A DNA stretch of 64,000 nt, from positions 40,109 to 104,108 of the forward strand of contig VBAT01000007.1 of NCBI GenBank assembly GCA_005884665.1. The letters run 5' to 3'. How positions within the stretch are numbered: the first letter of the stretch is position 1; the number at the start of each line of letters is the position of its first letter. The DNA is from Bacteroidota bacterium (lineage in GTDB: Bacteria > Bacteroidota > Bacteroidia > Chitinophagales > Chitinophagaceae). The translations under genes and the position numbers were made by a program. The notes below the pieces were generated by a model, which was given only the letters and a program-made list of their open reading frames with translations, did no database searches and was not told the origin of the DNA. This document shows positions 18,329 through 27,735 of the stretch, piece after piece.

Positions 18329-18919
18329 ATGGAAAATGAAGTTAAAGAACCGGCGCCAAAATATAACTACGTTTCTCCCGAGGAATACCTGGAAATGGAA
18401 AGGTCTTCCCAGGAAAAGCATGAATACTATAAAGGCGAAGTGTATTTAATGTCTGGCGCGTCCCCTGCCCATAACGATGTAGCATATAATATCAACAGGC
18501 TCATCGCACCGGCAGTGCACGGCAAAGGTTGTAAGCTTTATGGCAGTGATTTCCGAATTCATATCCCAGAAAATTTTCTTTTCACTTACCCCGATTTCTC
18601 AATTGTTTGCGGCAAAGCATTGACATCCGATATTTATACTGATAACCTCACTAATCCTTCAGTTATTATTGAAATTCTTTCCAAGTCTACAAAAAATTAT
18701 GACCGGGGGATGAAATTTGCTTTATACAGGTCTATTAAAACCTTGCAAGAATATATTTTAATTGATTCTACCTCCGTCACCGTGGAAACTTACACTCGTC
18801 AAAATGACGATAGCTGGCTATTAAAAGAGTTCAAGCAACTTTCCAATAGCTTTACAATTTCTGTCATCGGGGTTACTCTTTCCCTACAGGATATCTATGA
18901 AGATGTCAATTTTGATTAA
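18329..18919 (+). CDS. Uma2 family endonuclease-like protein (copy 2)
   Basis: This 196-residue paralogue of the preceding gene has FTYPDFSIVCG and IIEILSKST as the PD-(D/E)XK elements and LQEYILID at the end of the core. The opening MENEVKEPAPKYNYVSPEEY differs from copy 1 by only two conservative changes, while the rest is about half different. This suggests an old tandem duplication with a conserved N-terminus, or recent gene conversion of the 5' end. Confidence 0.85.
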   Translation: MENEVKEPAPKYNYVSPEEYLEMERSSQEKHEYYKGEVYLMSGASPAHNDVAYNINRLIAPAVHGKGCKLYGSDFRIHIPENFLFTYPDFSIVCGKALTSDIYTDNLTNPSVIIEILSKSTKNYDRGMKFALYRSIKTLQEYILIDSTSVTVETYTRQNDDSWLLKEFKQLSNSFTISVIGVTLSLQDIYEDVNFD

Positions 18920-18949
18920 TAACGGATATTTGCAATCAAACTTTCTTAC

Positions 18950-20212
18950 TTGAAACAAATCAACGCATCCATCATTACGATTGGAGATGAACTATTGATC
19001 GGTCAGACTATTGATACCAACAGCGCTTTTATCGCCCAGGAATTAAATAAGATCGGCGTGTGGGTTAGACGAAGAGTTGCAGTCGGTGATGCCTGGGATG
19101 ATATCTGGCAGGCATTGGATGAAGAAAGCCAACTGGCCGATATAGTTATTATCACCGGTGGGTTGGGTCCTACCGCTGACGATATAACGAAACCCCTGCT
19201 CTGTAAATATTTTGGCGGCAATCTCGTGGTGAATGAAGATGTGTTGAAACATGTGAAATACCTGTTTGAACAGGTATACCGCCGTACGGGCATTATGTTA
19301 GAGCGAAACCTGAAACAGGCCGAAGTGCCGGATGTTTGTACGGTGCTGCATAATGCAAGAGGTACAGCACCAGGAATGCTATTCAAGAAGGGAGGTCGGG
19401 TCACAATTTCACTGCCCGGTGTGCCCCACGAAATGAAAGGCCTGATGACCGACCAGGTAATCCCCCGGCTACTAAAAGAATTTGAAATGCCGGTGATCCT
19501 TCATCGCACTGCATTTACTTCGGGAGCAGGAGAATCCATGATCGCAGAACATATAAAAGAATTCGAAACTGCCCTGCCCTCCCATATAAAACTGGCTTAC
19601 CTACCTGGCTATGGTATGGTGAAACTCCGGTTAACTGCAAAAGGAGACACCAAATCCACCCTCGAAAAAGAATTGAATGACCAGTTCGAACAATTGAAAT
19701 CACTGGTGAAGCAGTGGCTTGTCACCGATACCGATGAGAATCTTGAAGTAGTGATCGGAAGGATATTGAAAGAAAAAAATAAAACGGTGGCGACCGCCGA
19801 AAGCTGTACCGGGGGCTATATCGCGCATCTTATCACTTCCGTCGCCGGATCATCTGCGTACTATAAAGGAAGCGTTGTGAGCTATGCCAACGAAACAAAG
19901 GAAAATATCCTGGGCGTTCCACATTCAACTTTACTGTCTGCCGGGGCAGTCAGTGAAGAAACCGTAACACAAATGGTAAAAGGAGCCATTGAAAAATTGA
20001 ATACCGATTTTGCCGTCGCAACCTCAGGCATTATGGGCCCCGATGGTGGTACGCAGAAAAAACCCGTTGGTATGGTTTGGATAGCTGCAGGAAATAAAGA
20101 AAAGGTAGTTGCCAAAGAATTCCATTTCCGGTTCGACCGCGAACGAAATATCAGGCAGACTGCACATACAGCCCTCGATTTCGTGAGAAAATTCATTATC
20201 GCTAACAGTTGA
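18950..20212 (+). CDS. cinA: CinA: nicotinamide-nucleotide amidase / competence-damage protein
   Basis: This 420-residue protein has two domains. The N-terminal MoCF-like domain (about 1-170, with ITIGDELLIGQTIDTNS and ITGGLGPTADD) resembles the ADP-ribose pyrophosphatase-like part. The C-terminal CinA/PncC deamidase domain (about 260-415, with ATAESCTGGYIAHLIT and VATSGIMGPDGG) recycles NMN to nicotinate mononucleotide. The start is a TTG at 18950, giving the normal N-terminus (KQINASIITIGDELL); no ATG is nearby. The length matches full-length CinA. Confidence 0.93.
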   Translation: MKQINASIITIGDELLIGQTIDTNSAFIAQELNKIGVWVRRRVAVGDAWDDIWQALDEESQLADIVIITGGLGPTADDITKPLLCKYFGGNLVVNEDVLKHVKYLFEQVYRRTGIMLERNLKQAEVPDVCTVLHNARGTAPGMLFKKGGRVTISLPGVPHEMKGLMTDQVIPRLLKEFEMPVILHRTAFTSGAGESMIAEHIKEFETALPSHIKLAYLPGYGMVKLRLTAKGDTKSTLEKELNDQFEQLKSLVKQWLVTDTDENLEVVIGRILKEKNKTVATAESCTGGYIAHLITSVAGSSAYYKGSVVSYANETKENILGVPHSTLLSAGAVSEETVTQMVKGAIEKLNTDFAVATSGIMGPDGGTQKKPVGMVWIAAGNKEKVVAKEFHFRFDRERNIRQTAHTALDFVRKFIIANS

Positions 20213-20394
20213 TCGGATCATTATCGCAATTTATTACCTTTGGCCGGTCAGAAAATTGCTTGCTTTCCCGTTCATCAGTTTATGACCACCGATCAGTAGC
20301 CTCAGGCCAAAATCCAGGGTCTATTGCCCGGTTCTTCGAATGGGCGGTGCAGAAAAGATGCGAAAGCGGGAAACTGGCAACAAAAAAAAAATTT

Positions 20395-21738
20395 ATGGCG
20401 ATAGTTGATCTTGTAATGCCAAAACTGGGAGAAAGTATTATGGAAGCCACGATACTAAAGTGGCATAAACAACCCGGCGACTCCGTAAAGATGGATGAGA
20501 CTGTGCTGGAAATAGCAACAGACAAAGTGGACAGTGAAGTGCCGAGCACAGCTGCGGGAGTGATCGAAGAAATCCTCTACAAAGTAAATGATGTCGTTCC
20601 TATCGGTTCGGTAATCGCAAGGATAAAAACCGGCGCGGCCGATACAATTACTTCAAGACCGGTTTACTCACCCGTTAAAGAAAACGATGATAATCCCCCT
20701 GCCGAAAAAGCGGTGGTGATGGAGACAATACGACCTGCCAGTGCATCCCAGGCCAGTTCCAATGGTTCTTCTAATCGTTTCTATTCCCCACTCGTTTTGA
20801 ATATTGCCGCCAGCGAAGGCATCAGTCTATCGGAGTTGGAAAATATTCCGGGCACTGGCAACGAAGGACGGGTGACAAAGAAAGACATTCTACAGTACGT
20901 GGGCGAAAGGAAGTCTGGCAGCAGGCAGTCTACAGCTGGCAGCCATCAATCTACAATCGTTCGTCAACATGCAAGACAGGAAGAAACTTCATCGATGAAT
21001 GAATCTACGGCACTCACCACTTACTCCGGCAATGTGGAGATCATCGAAATGGACCGAATGCGTAAGCTGATTGCCGATCATATGGTCCGCAGCAAACATA
21101 CCAGCCCACATGTGACCAGTTTTACGGAGGCTGATGTAACGAATATGGTGATGTGGAGAGACAAAGTGAAAAAGGAATTCGAAAAGAGAGAAGGTGCAAA
21201 GATCACATTCACTCCCTTGTTCATCGAAGCTATTGTACGTTGCATTAAAAAATTCCCACTGATCAACAGTTCCGTTGATGGGGACAGGATCATTATAAAA
21301 AAAGATATCAATATAGGAATGGCAACGGCGCTGCCTTCCGGTAACCTTATTGTGCCCGTTATCAAGAATGCCGATCAACTGAACCTGGTTGGATTGACCA
21401 AACGGGTGAATAATCTTGCCGATAATGCCCGTAACGGCAGGTTGAATGCAGATGATACACAGGGTGGCACTTTCACCATGACCAATGTCGGATCGTTTGG
21501 GAGCTTAATGGGTACACCTATCATCAATCAACCACAAGTGGCCATACTCGCAGTCGGTGCTATTAAAAAGCGCCCCGTTGTAGTAGAAACACCTCACGGT
21601 GACAGTATCGCTATCCGTCATATGATGTACCTGTCGCTGAGCTATGATCACCGGATCGTGGATGGAAGCCTTGGAGCAACTTTCCTGACGGCTGTAGCTC
21701 ATGAACTGGAAAATTTTAACGGCGAAAGAGAATTTTAA
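20395..21738 (+). CDS. Dihydrolipoamide acyltransferase (E2 of a 2-oxoacid dehydrogenase complex)
   Basis: This 447-residue E2 transfers acyl groups from lipoate to CoA. The lipoyl domain carries the lipoylated Lys44 in ATDKVDS. The E3/E1-binding domain is about 120-160 (PLVLNIAASEGISLSELE). The catalytic domain ends with SYDHRIVDG (His419, Asp423). The sequence and lone placement fit a branched-chain or 2-oxoglutarate type. I chose the ATG at 20395 because the open frame upstream (to 20209) has no lipoyl-domain sequence and overlaps cinA. The linker near residues 163-190 is Ser/Gln-rich and arises from CAGTCTACAGC-like repeat words. Confidence 0.9.
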   Translation: MAIVDLVMPKLGESIMEATILKWHKQPGDSVKMDETVLEIATDKVDSEVPSTAAGVIEEILYKVNDVVPIGSVIARIKTGAADTITSRPVYSPVKENDDNPPAEKAVVMETIRPASASQASSNGSSNRFYSPLVLNIAASEGISLSELENIPGTGNEGRVTKKDILQYVGERKSGSRQSTAGSHQSTIVRQHARQEETSSMNESTALTTYSGNVEIIEMDRMRKLIADHMVRSKHTSPHVTSFTEADVTNMVMWRDKVKKEFEKREGAKITFTPLFIEAIVRCIKKFPLINSSVDGDRIIIKKDINIGMATALPSGNLIVPVIKNADQLNLVGLTKRVNNLADNARNGRLNADDTQGGTFTMTNVGSFGSLMGTPIINQPQVAILAVGAIKKRPVVVETPHGDSIAIRHMMYLSLSYDHRIVDGSLGATFLTAVAHELENFNGEREF

Positions 21739-21753
21739 ACCACCGCACAAATA

Positions 21754-22464
21754 ATGAGAAAATTGCCGCTTTCTCTTGCGCTTGCATTGCCATGTATTGC
21801 ATTTTCCCAATCCAATGCAATCGGCGCCTGGAATGCTACCAGTATCAAGTTGAATCTTTCGTCAAAATGGAGTGTATTTAACGAACTTCAATTGCGCTCG
21901 CAGTCCTTTTACAAGGATTTTTATTACTACGAAATAAAGTTTGGTGTTGCCTATTCCGTCAACAAGAATTTTTCCTTTCTTATGGGTACCGGCAAATACA
22001 TCACCTATTCGGATGGTGGCAATTTCAAAGGTCCCCTCACTGGTGATGAATCCCGGCTATGGGAGCAGGTCACGATGAACCAATATTTTCAACGGATCAA
22101 ACTTGAACACCGCTACCGCATCGAACAGCGATGGCTAAAGACTGGTTATAGGAATCGCTTCCGTTACCGATTGGCTACTGCTATTCCTCTAAATAAAAAG
22201 ACATTTGGTCCGGGCACGATATATATGACAGCATACGATGAACTATTTTTAACCAACAAGTCGCCCTATTTTGAGAGGAACCGGTTATTTGGAGGCGCCG
22301 GTTACCAGTTCTCCAGGCAATTCACTGTGCAGCCAGGGTGGCTTTACCAGGTCGACTACCGCAACAATGCCAGTTTTAGGAAACATTATTTCCAGCTATC
22401 TCTGATGGTAGAATTAAATGTTCACCATGTACCGCATCAGCATATGCCGATCAACGGAGACTAA
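21754..22464 (+). CDS. DUF2490 outer-membrane protein
   Basis: This 236-residue exported protein has a signal peptide (cleavage near AFSQ), followed by IGAWNATSIKLNLSSKWSVFNELQLRSQ, the typical opening of DUF2490. It continues with EHRYRIEQRW and repeating amphipathic strands consistent with a small outer-membrane barrel. Function is unknown. It starts 15 bp after the E2 gene and may share its transcript. It converges with the phosphatase gene, with 4 bp between stops. Confidence 0.85.
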   Translation: MRKLPLSLALALPCIAFSQSNAIGAWNATSIKLNLSSKWSVFNELQLRSQSFYKDFYYYEIKFGVAYSVNKNFSFLMGTGKYITYSDGGNFKGPLTGDESRLWEQVTMNQYFQRIKLEHRYRIEQRWLKTGYRNRFRYRLATAIPLNKKTFGPGTIYMTAYDELFLTNKSPYFERNRLFGGAGYQFSRQFTVQPGWLYQVDYRNNASFRKHYFQLSLMVELNVHHVPHQHMPINGD

Positions 22465-22468
22465 TGAT

Positions 22469-22963
22469 TTATGGGTAGATAGTGCTTTCAGCGAATGTTA
22501 GCTTCTTCCCTTTCTTCTTTACTATAAAAAGTTTATTGTATTCCGTATCAGGCAAATCACCTGGTATCTGTTTTCTGCCACATAGCATATTGACAAGATC
22601 ATCGACTGTATTGGAATGACCGACAACCAGGGTATTTTTCTTTTTTGACCGCAGCAATGCGATGAAAGCTGAGTCAGGGCGGGGACCGTAGGTCTCAATT
22701 GCCAAATGAAAAAAGTCGGCAGTTGGCTGTGCGGTGGACCGGGTACGGATGGTATTGGTCGAGAAAACATACCCTAACTTTTTATGCTTAAGGATCTCTC
22801 TTAAAGCTTCAGCCCTTTGCGTTCCTGCTGCGGCCAGGGGCACATCGCTGCTCATGTTAGACTCCTGGTTGGCTTTCTCGGCATGCCTGACGATATAATA
22901 GGTATGACTACAGGATGAGAGTCCGAAAATTATAAGACAAAGAGTGATCCAAACCCGGGCCAT
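22469..22963 (-). CDS. Histidine phosphatase family (SixA/PGM-like) exported protein
   Basis: This 164-residue protein has a lipoprotein-like N-terminus (GLSSC) followed by YYIVRHAEKAN, the RHG-type catalytic His motif, and later VVGHSNTVDDL, which holds the second catalytic His. Family members dephosphorylate small molecules or phosphohistidine. Export implies a periplasmic or membrane-attached phosphatase. The substrate is unknown. Confidence 0.85.
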   Translation of the reverse strand: MARVWITLCLIIFGLSSCSHTYYIVRHAEKANQESNMSSDVPLAAAGTQRAEALREILKHKKLGYVFSTNTIRTRSTAQPTADFFHLAIETYGPRPDSAFIALLRSKKKNTLVVGHSNTVDDLVNMLCGRKQIPGDLPDTEYNKLFIVKKKGKKLTFAESTIYP

Positions 22964-23080
22964 AACTGAAATTTTAAGAAGTTAAAAGTCATGAAATTTC
23001 CTATAATCTGTGATTCTTTATTAAACTTTCTTTTGATACTGGCATCTTTTATGTAAATTAGGATGTAAACCCCGTCAATT

Positions 23081-23800
23081 ATGAAACAATTATCCGACAC
23101 CTGGTTTGCTGAAGGATACATAGATTTCGAATTGAAAAAGTATACTTTACTCGCCTACCTTCAGGAGATCAACAAGCATTTTAATGAAAATAAACTTTAC
23201 CCGCAGTTGGGTGACGTCGTATTTCACTACAACAACCTGGTCGCTTTCCGGGAAAACAAAAAATTCCTGCAGGAGCATTTCCCCAAGAAGCTAACTGGAA
23301 TCCAGATGGAAAAATTACAGCTTCTATACCAACAGATGATCGAGGATACTGAACTGATGCAGGAATTGGAAGAGATCATCAACTATGCAGCTGTGACCAT
23401 CAAAGAAACTTTACAAACGGGAGTTTCGATCTATGAATTCGTGGAAGAAAAGATCAATATTGCTCCCGTAGGCATTATCCCCCTGGATATAAAGGAAGGC
23501 TATTTTTTCCTCAGTAACGGTAATACAAGGAATACCCGGGTCTATCATTACCGTCTTTCGTTTTTTGAAAAGCATGACGAAAAATACAGGAGCATCAAGA
23601 CAGCTTACGTAGACATGTGGCAGCGGGGCATTGCGGTGACCTATGAACATATCAAATCAGATCTCATCCGCTATCATAAATCATTACCGAACCCGGCAGT
23701 GTATTCGATCGAAGTTGATCTAAGTTTCCCTGTCGACGAAACATTGTTGCCTGTCGCCAAAAGAAGTTTGGTGAAATACATCAGTTCCCAGGCTGCTTGA
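23081..23800 (+). CDS. Conserved protein of unknown function
   Basis: This 239-residue cytoplasmic protein has no signal or membrane segment. A helical first half (LQEINKHFNENKLYPQLGDVV, then a Lys/Glu-rich coiled stretch) is followed by a beta-rich second half with NTRNTRVYHYRLSFFEK. The codon use and length look like a genuine gene, but I do not recognise the family. It is monocistronic, with a 117-bp spacer from the divergent phosphatase gene and a repeat-filled junction after it. Confidence 0.7.
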   Translation: MKQLSDTWFAEGYIDFELKKYTLLAYLQEINKHFNENKLYPQLGDVVFHYNNLVAFRENKKFLQEHFPKKLTGIQMEKLQLLYQQMIEDTELMQELEEIINYAAVTIKETLQTGVSIYEFVEEKINIAPVGIIPLDIKEGYFFLSNGNTRNTRVYHYRLSFFEKHDEKYRSIKTAYVDMWQRGIAVTYEHIKSDLIRYHKSLPNPAVYSIEVDLSFPVDETLLPVAKRSLVKYISSQAA

Positions 23801-23851
23801 TTCGTTTAAACCGTTAAACCTTTCAACCCTTAAACCTCTAAACGTTTACCC
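23801..23851. repeat. TTTAAACC-type simple repeats in convergent junction
   Basis: Words such as GTTAAACC, CCTTAAACC and TCTAAACG recur and end in AAACGTTTAC. The same word family and ending fill the junction at 39841-39950. The stretch lies exactly between two stop codons. Confidence 0.7.
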
Positions 23852-26836
23852 TCACTCAACAATCTCCAATCCCCAATCCTTCCCTTTCTTTACCGCAGGT
23901 ACTCCTTCTGTAAGCCATTTAGCCGGCTTCGCTCCTTTCAACATCCAGTCAAAAAACTGTTGCTCCCTGATCTGTATGTCTTTCCGGTTGCGGCGCTCAA
24001 CAAGATTATGCGCTTCCCCATTATAAGTAAGCATCCAAACTTTTTTCCCTAATCGCCTCATCCCCGTGAATAATTCAATCCCCTGGTACCAGGGCACCGC
24101 GCCATCTGCATCGTTGGCCATAATCACTAAGGGTGTTTTCACTTTCGGCAAATTAAACAAAGGCGAGTTTTCAATATACAACTGTGGCTTTTCCCATAGG
24201 GAACCGCCAATGCGACTTTGATCTTTTTCATACTGGAACTGGCGGTTCAGGCCGCTCTCCCATCTTATACCACCGTAAGCGCTGGTCATGTTAGCTACTG
24301 GCGCACCAGCCCAGGCAGCCTTGAACATATCCGTCATAGTGACCAGTTGCGCCACCTGTATACCTCCCCAACTTTGTCCCTGTATCGCCATGTTCTTTGC
24401 GTCGATCCATTTGAATTTTGTCAATGCCTTTGCACCGCTAACAATATAATCGTAAGCACTCTGAGCTGGATGACCGATTGTATAATGTATATCAGGTGCA
24501 AATACGATATAACCGCGGCTCACAAAGAATGAAATATTGAGGCGGCTTGGTGTGGGCGCAGGTGGAATATAAGTATTCAACCCATCGGATAACGTCTCAT
24601 AGAAATAACAAATAACAGGGTATTTTTTATTCGGATCAAAATTCTCGGGTTTATAGAGAATCCCCGTTGACTCCTTACCTTTAAAGGTTTTCCATTTGAA
24701 TAGTTCGGCGGTGCCCCAGTTGTAATCGTTTTGTTGGGGATTGATCGAGGAAAGACGTGTGTTTATTAGCCTAAATCTGTTATTAGTTTCCGTTGTTTCG
24801 TCAATAACTGGTTTTGCCGGGTATCTGACATATAGATCCGGCGGGCGGCTATAGCTTTCAACCGTTACTATGATTTCGTCCGAGCTTTTTGCTTTAACTG
24901 GATTACCAAAAGACACACCTTCATCAAACACATATGGAACGCTGCTAGCTGGATTTGAAAGGTTGGTTCTTTCAAGGCCGGAATTCTTCGTCGTATTATT
25001 GAAAACACGGAAGAATATGGGCTTACCTCGCTTTATTACTCTTTCATCCGGATCCGTTATAATATATCTCCTGGTTAGCTTAGATTTTCTTCCGCCAGTA
25101 ATGGTTGCTGGCAACGACCTGCCCAAAGGATCCATTTTCCAAACATCATACCTGTCATATATATACACTGCCGAGTCTGCTTCCTGCCATCCCATGACCC
25201 CATAAGGCTGCGGATCACCAGGCACATCATTTTCTTCATTATATAACGGCACTTTGATCTTTGCAGTTATATTCTTCGTTTCTTTTCCATCCCACACAAA
25301 ATAATTCCTTGCTTTACTGTCATACCACATGATATACTTACCTGTTGGGGAAATATAAGACGGTGCAATAACTCCCAGCAGGTCTTTCTTTACCAGTGTT
25401 TTCGTTCCATCATTTACATCGATAGCATAGATATCTCTTTTAGTAGTCCCTGTCCACTGGCTTTCAACCCTTCTACCGTAATCAGTCACACCAACAAAAG
25501 TTTCACCATCACCTTCATTTGTTTGTAAGACCCCCGGAATTTCCTTTGAACCCAGTAGCTGAATCGAATTGTTGTCAAAAAGATAAACAGCGAGAAAATT
25601 CTCCTGGAGATCACGCTGTAACCGGAACAACTGTACCGTTTGCAAATAATCATCATTGTAATGCCATATATCCAGCTTAGCGGTCTCAAAATCTACCAGG
25701 GTTGTATCCTTGGGCGGTTGAATAGGAGCAGTTCCAAAGAATAAACGCCTGCCGCTCTTACTAAAACTCAGGTTACCGAACTCGCTTACTGTCATTCCTA
25801 ATTGCATACCGATGGAATTCTTATCTACAAGCAAAACTGCACTGTCCATCCCTTCCTTAAAATACCATAGCCTATAAAACTTTTGCAGCTCTTTGGGTCT
25901 TGCATCTCTTTCGGCCAGGTAAGCTACCTGCGATCCGTCGTCACTCAGGGTGAAATTCTTAAAATCATTACCACCCCTGCTTAATGTATCGCCAAAACCC
26001 TTCCGCAAATCATACAGAAACACATACTGCCTGCTAAAAGAGTCCTTTGGATTGCGAGCAACCTCCATGATAAGTTTTTGACCATTCTTATTGAACGCAT
26101 ATTCCAGTACGTTGTTAAACATTTTTTCAACGCCGTTTTCCAGTTTGCGAAGAACCAGTGTTGTACCGGCATCGGTTGACGTAGCTGGTATTTCGTCTCC
26201 GTCAGCGTCGAGGCCAGAGTCGTCTATGATATCATAGGTTTCATCGACATTCTTTTTGCGTTTTTCAGGTTTGGCCATAGTTGCTATCACCATTTGTAAC
26301 GAATCAATGACCTTGCTCAGGCTATCAGCCAGTTTTTTCGTATCCGGTGCGGCCTTTGATTTTGCAGAAGCAGGCTCGATCGTTTTTTCCAATTGGTAAG
26401 CAACCCATCCAAAGCTTTTCTCCGGCGTTTTATAATCTTTTACGCGTTGCAGCTTCCACACATTGTCGTTACCTAATTTTATAATGGCGAGGGAATCTTT
26501 GGGAAGATCGTCTGCTTTTTTCTTCTTGATCTTTGCGTCCCTGGTATCCTTGAAAAAAGGCTTTATCTTAAATACAACAAAACGGCTATCTTCAGTAATG
26601 ACCGCATTGTATCCTCTTGGTATCGTCTTTTTGTATTTGGCATCCGATGACTGGATCACCAATTCATTGTCGCCTTCCTGTACAACTACAGTATAAACAA
26701 CCCACTTGCCATCGTTGCTGATCATCCTTTCTCCAATACTTTGCCAGCCATCATAGACAGAATGGTCCAACGGCTTTTTCTGTGCAATAACAACCTGTGA
26801 AATAAAAAAGAGTGCTAAGAAAACAATCTTTCGCAT
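23852..26836 (-). CDS. S9-family (prolyl oligopeptidase-like) exported peptidase
   Basis: This 994-residue exported serine peptidase has a signal peptide (MRKIVFLALFFISQ onward, cleavage near VIAQ). It is followed by a long beta-propeller-type region and a C-terminal alpha/beta hydrolase domain. Catalytic residues are visible: Ser in GQSWGGIQ, Asp in NDADGAVPW and His in GEAHNL. It probably degrades peptides in the periplasm. The frame is open for 28 codons upstream; I chose the ATG at 26836 because the signal peptide starts there and the longer version would overlap the neighbouring methyltransferase. Confidence 0.9.
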   Translation of the reverse strand: MRKIVFLALFFISQVVIAQKKPLDHSVYDGWQSIGERMISNDGKWVVYTVVVQEGDNELVIQSSDAKYKKTIPRGYNAVITEDSRFVVFKIKPFFKDTRDAKIKKKKADDLPKDSLAIIKLGNDNVWKLQRVKDYKTPEKSFGWVAYQLEKTIEPASAKSKAAPDTKKLADSLSKVIDSLQMVIATMAKPEKRKKNVDETYDIIDDSGLDADGDEIPATSTDAGTTLVLRKLENGVEKMFNNVLEYAFNKNGQKLIMEVARNPKDSFSRQYVFLYDLRKGFGDTLSRGGNDFKNFTLSDDGSQVAYLAERDARPKELQKFYRLWYFKEGMDSAVLLVDKNSIGMQLGMTVSEFGNLSFSKSGRRLFFGTAPIQPPKDTTLVDFETAKLDIWHYNDDYLQTVQLFRLQRDLQENFLAVYLFDNNSIQLLGSKEIPGVLQTNEGDGETFVGVTDYGRRVESQWTGTTKRDIYAIDVNDGTKTLVKKDLLGVIAPSYISPTGKYIMWYDSKARNYFVWDGKETKNITAKIKVPLYNEENDVPGDPQPYGVMGWQEADSAVYIYDRYDVWKMDPLGRSLPATITGGRKSKLTRRYIITDPDERVIKRGKPIFFRVFNNTTKNSGLERTNLSNPASSVPYVFDEGVSFGNPVKAKSSDEIIVTVESYSRPPDLYVRYPAKPVIDETTETNNRFRLINTRLSSINPQQNDYNWGTAELFKWKTFKGKESTGILYKPENFDPNKKYPVICYFYETLSDGLNTYIPPAPTPSRLNISFFVSRGYIVFAPDIHYTIGHPAQSAYDYIVSGAKALTKFKWIDAKNMAIQGQSWGGIQVAQLVTMTDMFKAAWAGAPVANMTSAYGGIRWESGLNRQFQYEKDQSRIGGSLWEKPQLYIENSPLFNLPKVKTPLVIMANDADGAVPWYQGIELFTGMRRLGKKVWMLTYNGEAHNLVERRNRKDIQIREQQFFDWMLKGAKPAKWLTEGVPAVKKGKDWGLEIVE

Positions 26837-26883
26837 GTTCGGAATTTTAAGTTTTAAAGATAATGGATGCAATGCAATTATGC

Positions 26884-27735
26884 TCATGGCTTTCTTGCGG
26901 TGAACAGCCAGTATTGCCATAAACTTTTTTGCATTCCATAATATTGGTACTTGCAGGCGCGAATATTATTTTTTTGCATTTCTGTCGTCCTGTTGGAAAA
27001 ACTCAGCTTCTTCCAGGCAACGTATAAACTTGCCAGATAATAGAACCGGAGTAACCGACGGGATGATTGCCTGGTATTCGAGGATATGTCGCGGCAGGAT
27101 ATCTCTCCAAATCCAGCCTGTTGCATAAATTGATTAAATCTTTCAGGCGTTTCCAGGTAATTGACCTGCCAGCCATCCAGCCATTGCCGGATTACCGGGT
27201 GCTCGTTATTTTCAAACTTCGTAACAAACCCATCAGCTACCACCAGCCTTCCCCCCTGTTTCAATAACCGAAATGCCTCCCGGATGAACTTCTCCTTATC
27301 ATCAGCATAGCAAATGCTTTCACATCCCCAAATCACATCAAAACTCTCGCTGCCAAAACTGGTGTTACAATAATCCATTACTTCAAAACCGGTAAGTCCA
27401 TTTAGTTTTCTCTCCTGGGCGTTTTTAGTGGCTAGTTGCGCCTGCCTTTCACTCAATGTAATTCCTGTTACATGGCAACCCAGCTTTCCAGCTAAAAAAA
27501 TACTGCTGCCCCCTATTCCACATCCTGCATCGAGCACCTTATCCCTGTTTGTAATGCCCACGGCCTCCATCATTATTTCATTCATTCGCAACAGGGATTG
27601 AGGAAAGGATTTTACTTTATCATCGTAATAACCGTAATGTATGGACAGGCTGTTCTCCAGGTCCCAGGAATCTTTATAGGCATTTTCCGTAGCCTTATAA
27701 TAATCGACGATCTTTTTATGATAGGCTGTTTGCAT
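26884..27735 (-). CDS. Class I SAM-dependent methyltransferase (UbiE/tocopherol-MT-like)
   Basis: This 283-residue enzyme carries VLDAGCGIGGSSIFLAGK (SAM motif I), TGITLSERQ (motif II), FDVIWGCESICYADDKEKF (motif III) and RLLKQGGRLVVADGF, a pattern typical of the UbiE/gamma-tocopherol-like group, often acting on small lipophilic molecules. Its start overlaps the upstream EamA gene end by 20 bp, so the two are likely translationally linked. A pump-plus-methyltransferase pair suggests modification and export of a metabolite, which is inference. Confidence 0.85.
   Translation of the reverse strand: MQTAYHKKIVDYYKATENAYKDSWDLENSLSIHYGYYDDKVKSFPQSLLRMNEIMMEAVGITNRDKVLDAGCGIGGSSIFLAGKLGCHVTGITLSERQAQLATKNAQERKLNGLTGFEVMDYCNTSFGSESFDVIWGCESICYADDKEKFIREAFRLLKQGGRLVVADGFVTKFENNEHPVIRQWLDGWQVNYLETPERFNQFMQQAGFGEISCRDISSNTRQSSRRLLRFYYLASLYVAWKKLSFSNRTTEMQKNNIRACKYQYYGMQKSLWQYWLFTARKP

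Noticed and set aside
20209-20394. N-terminal extension of the E2 protein
   Set aside because: The 62 extra codons overlap the cinA stop and show no lipoyl-domain sequence before MAIVDLVMPK.
26837-26920. Longer start for the S9 peptidase
   Set aside because: It would overlap the neighbouring methyltransferase and place 28 residues before a clear signal peptide.
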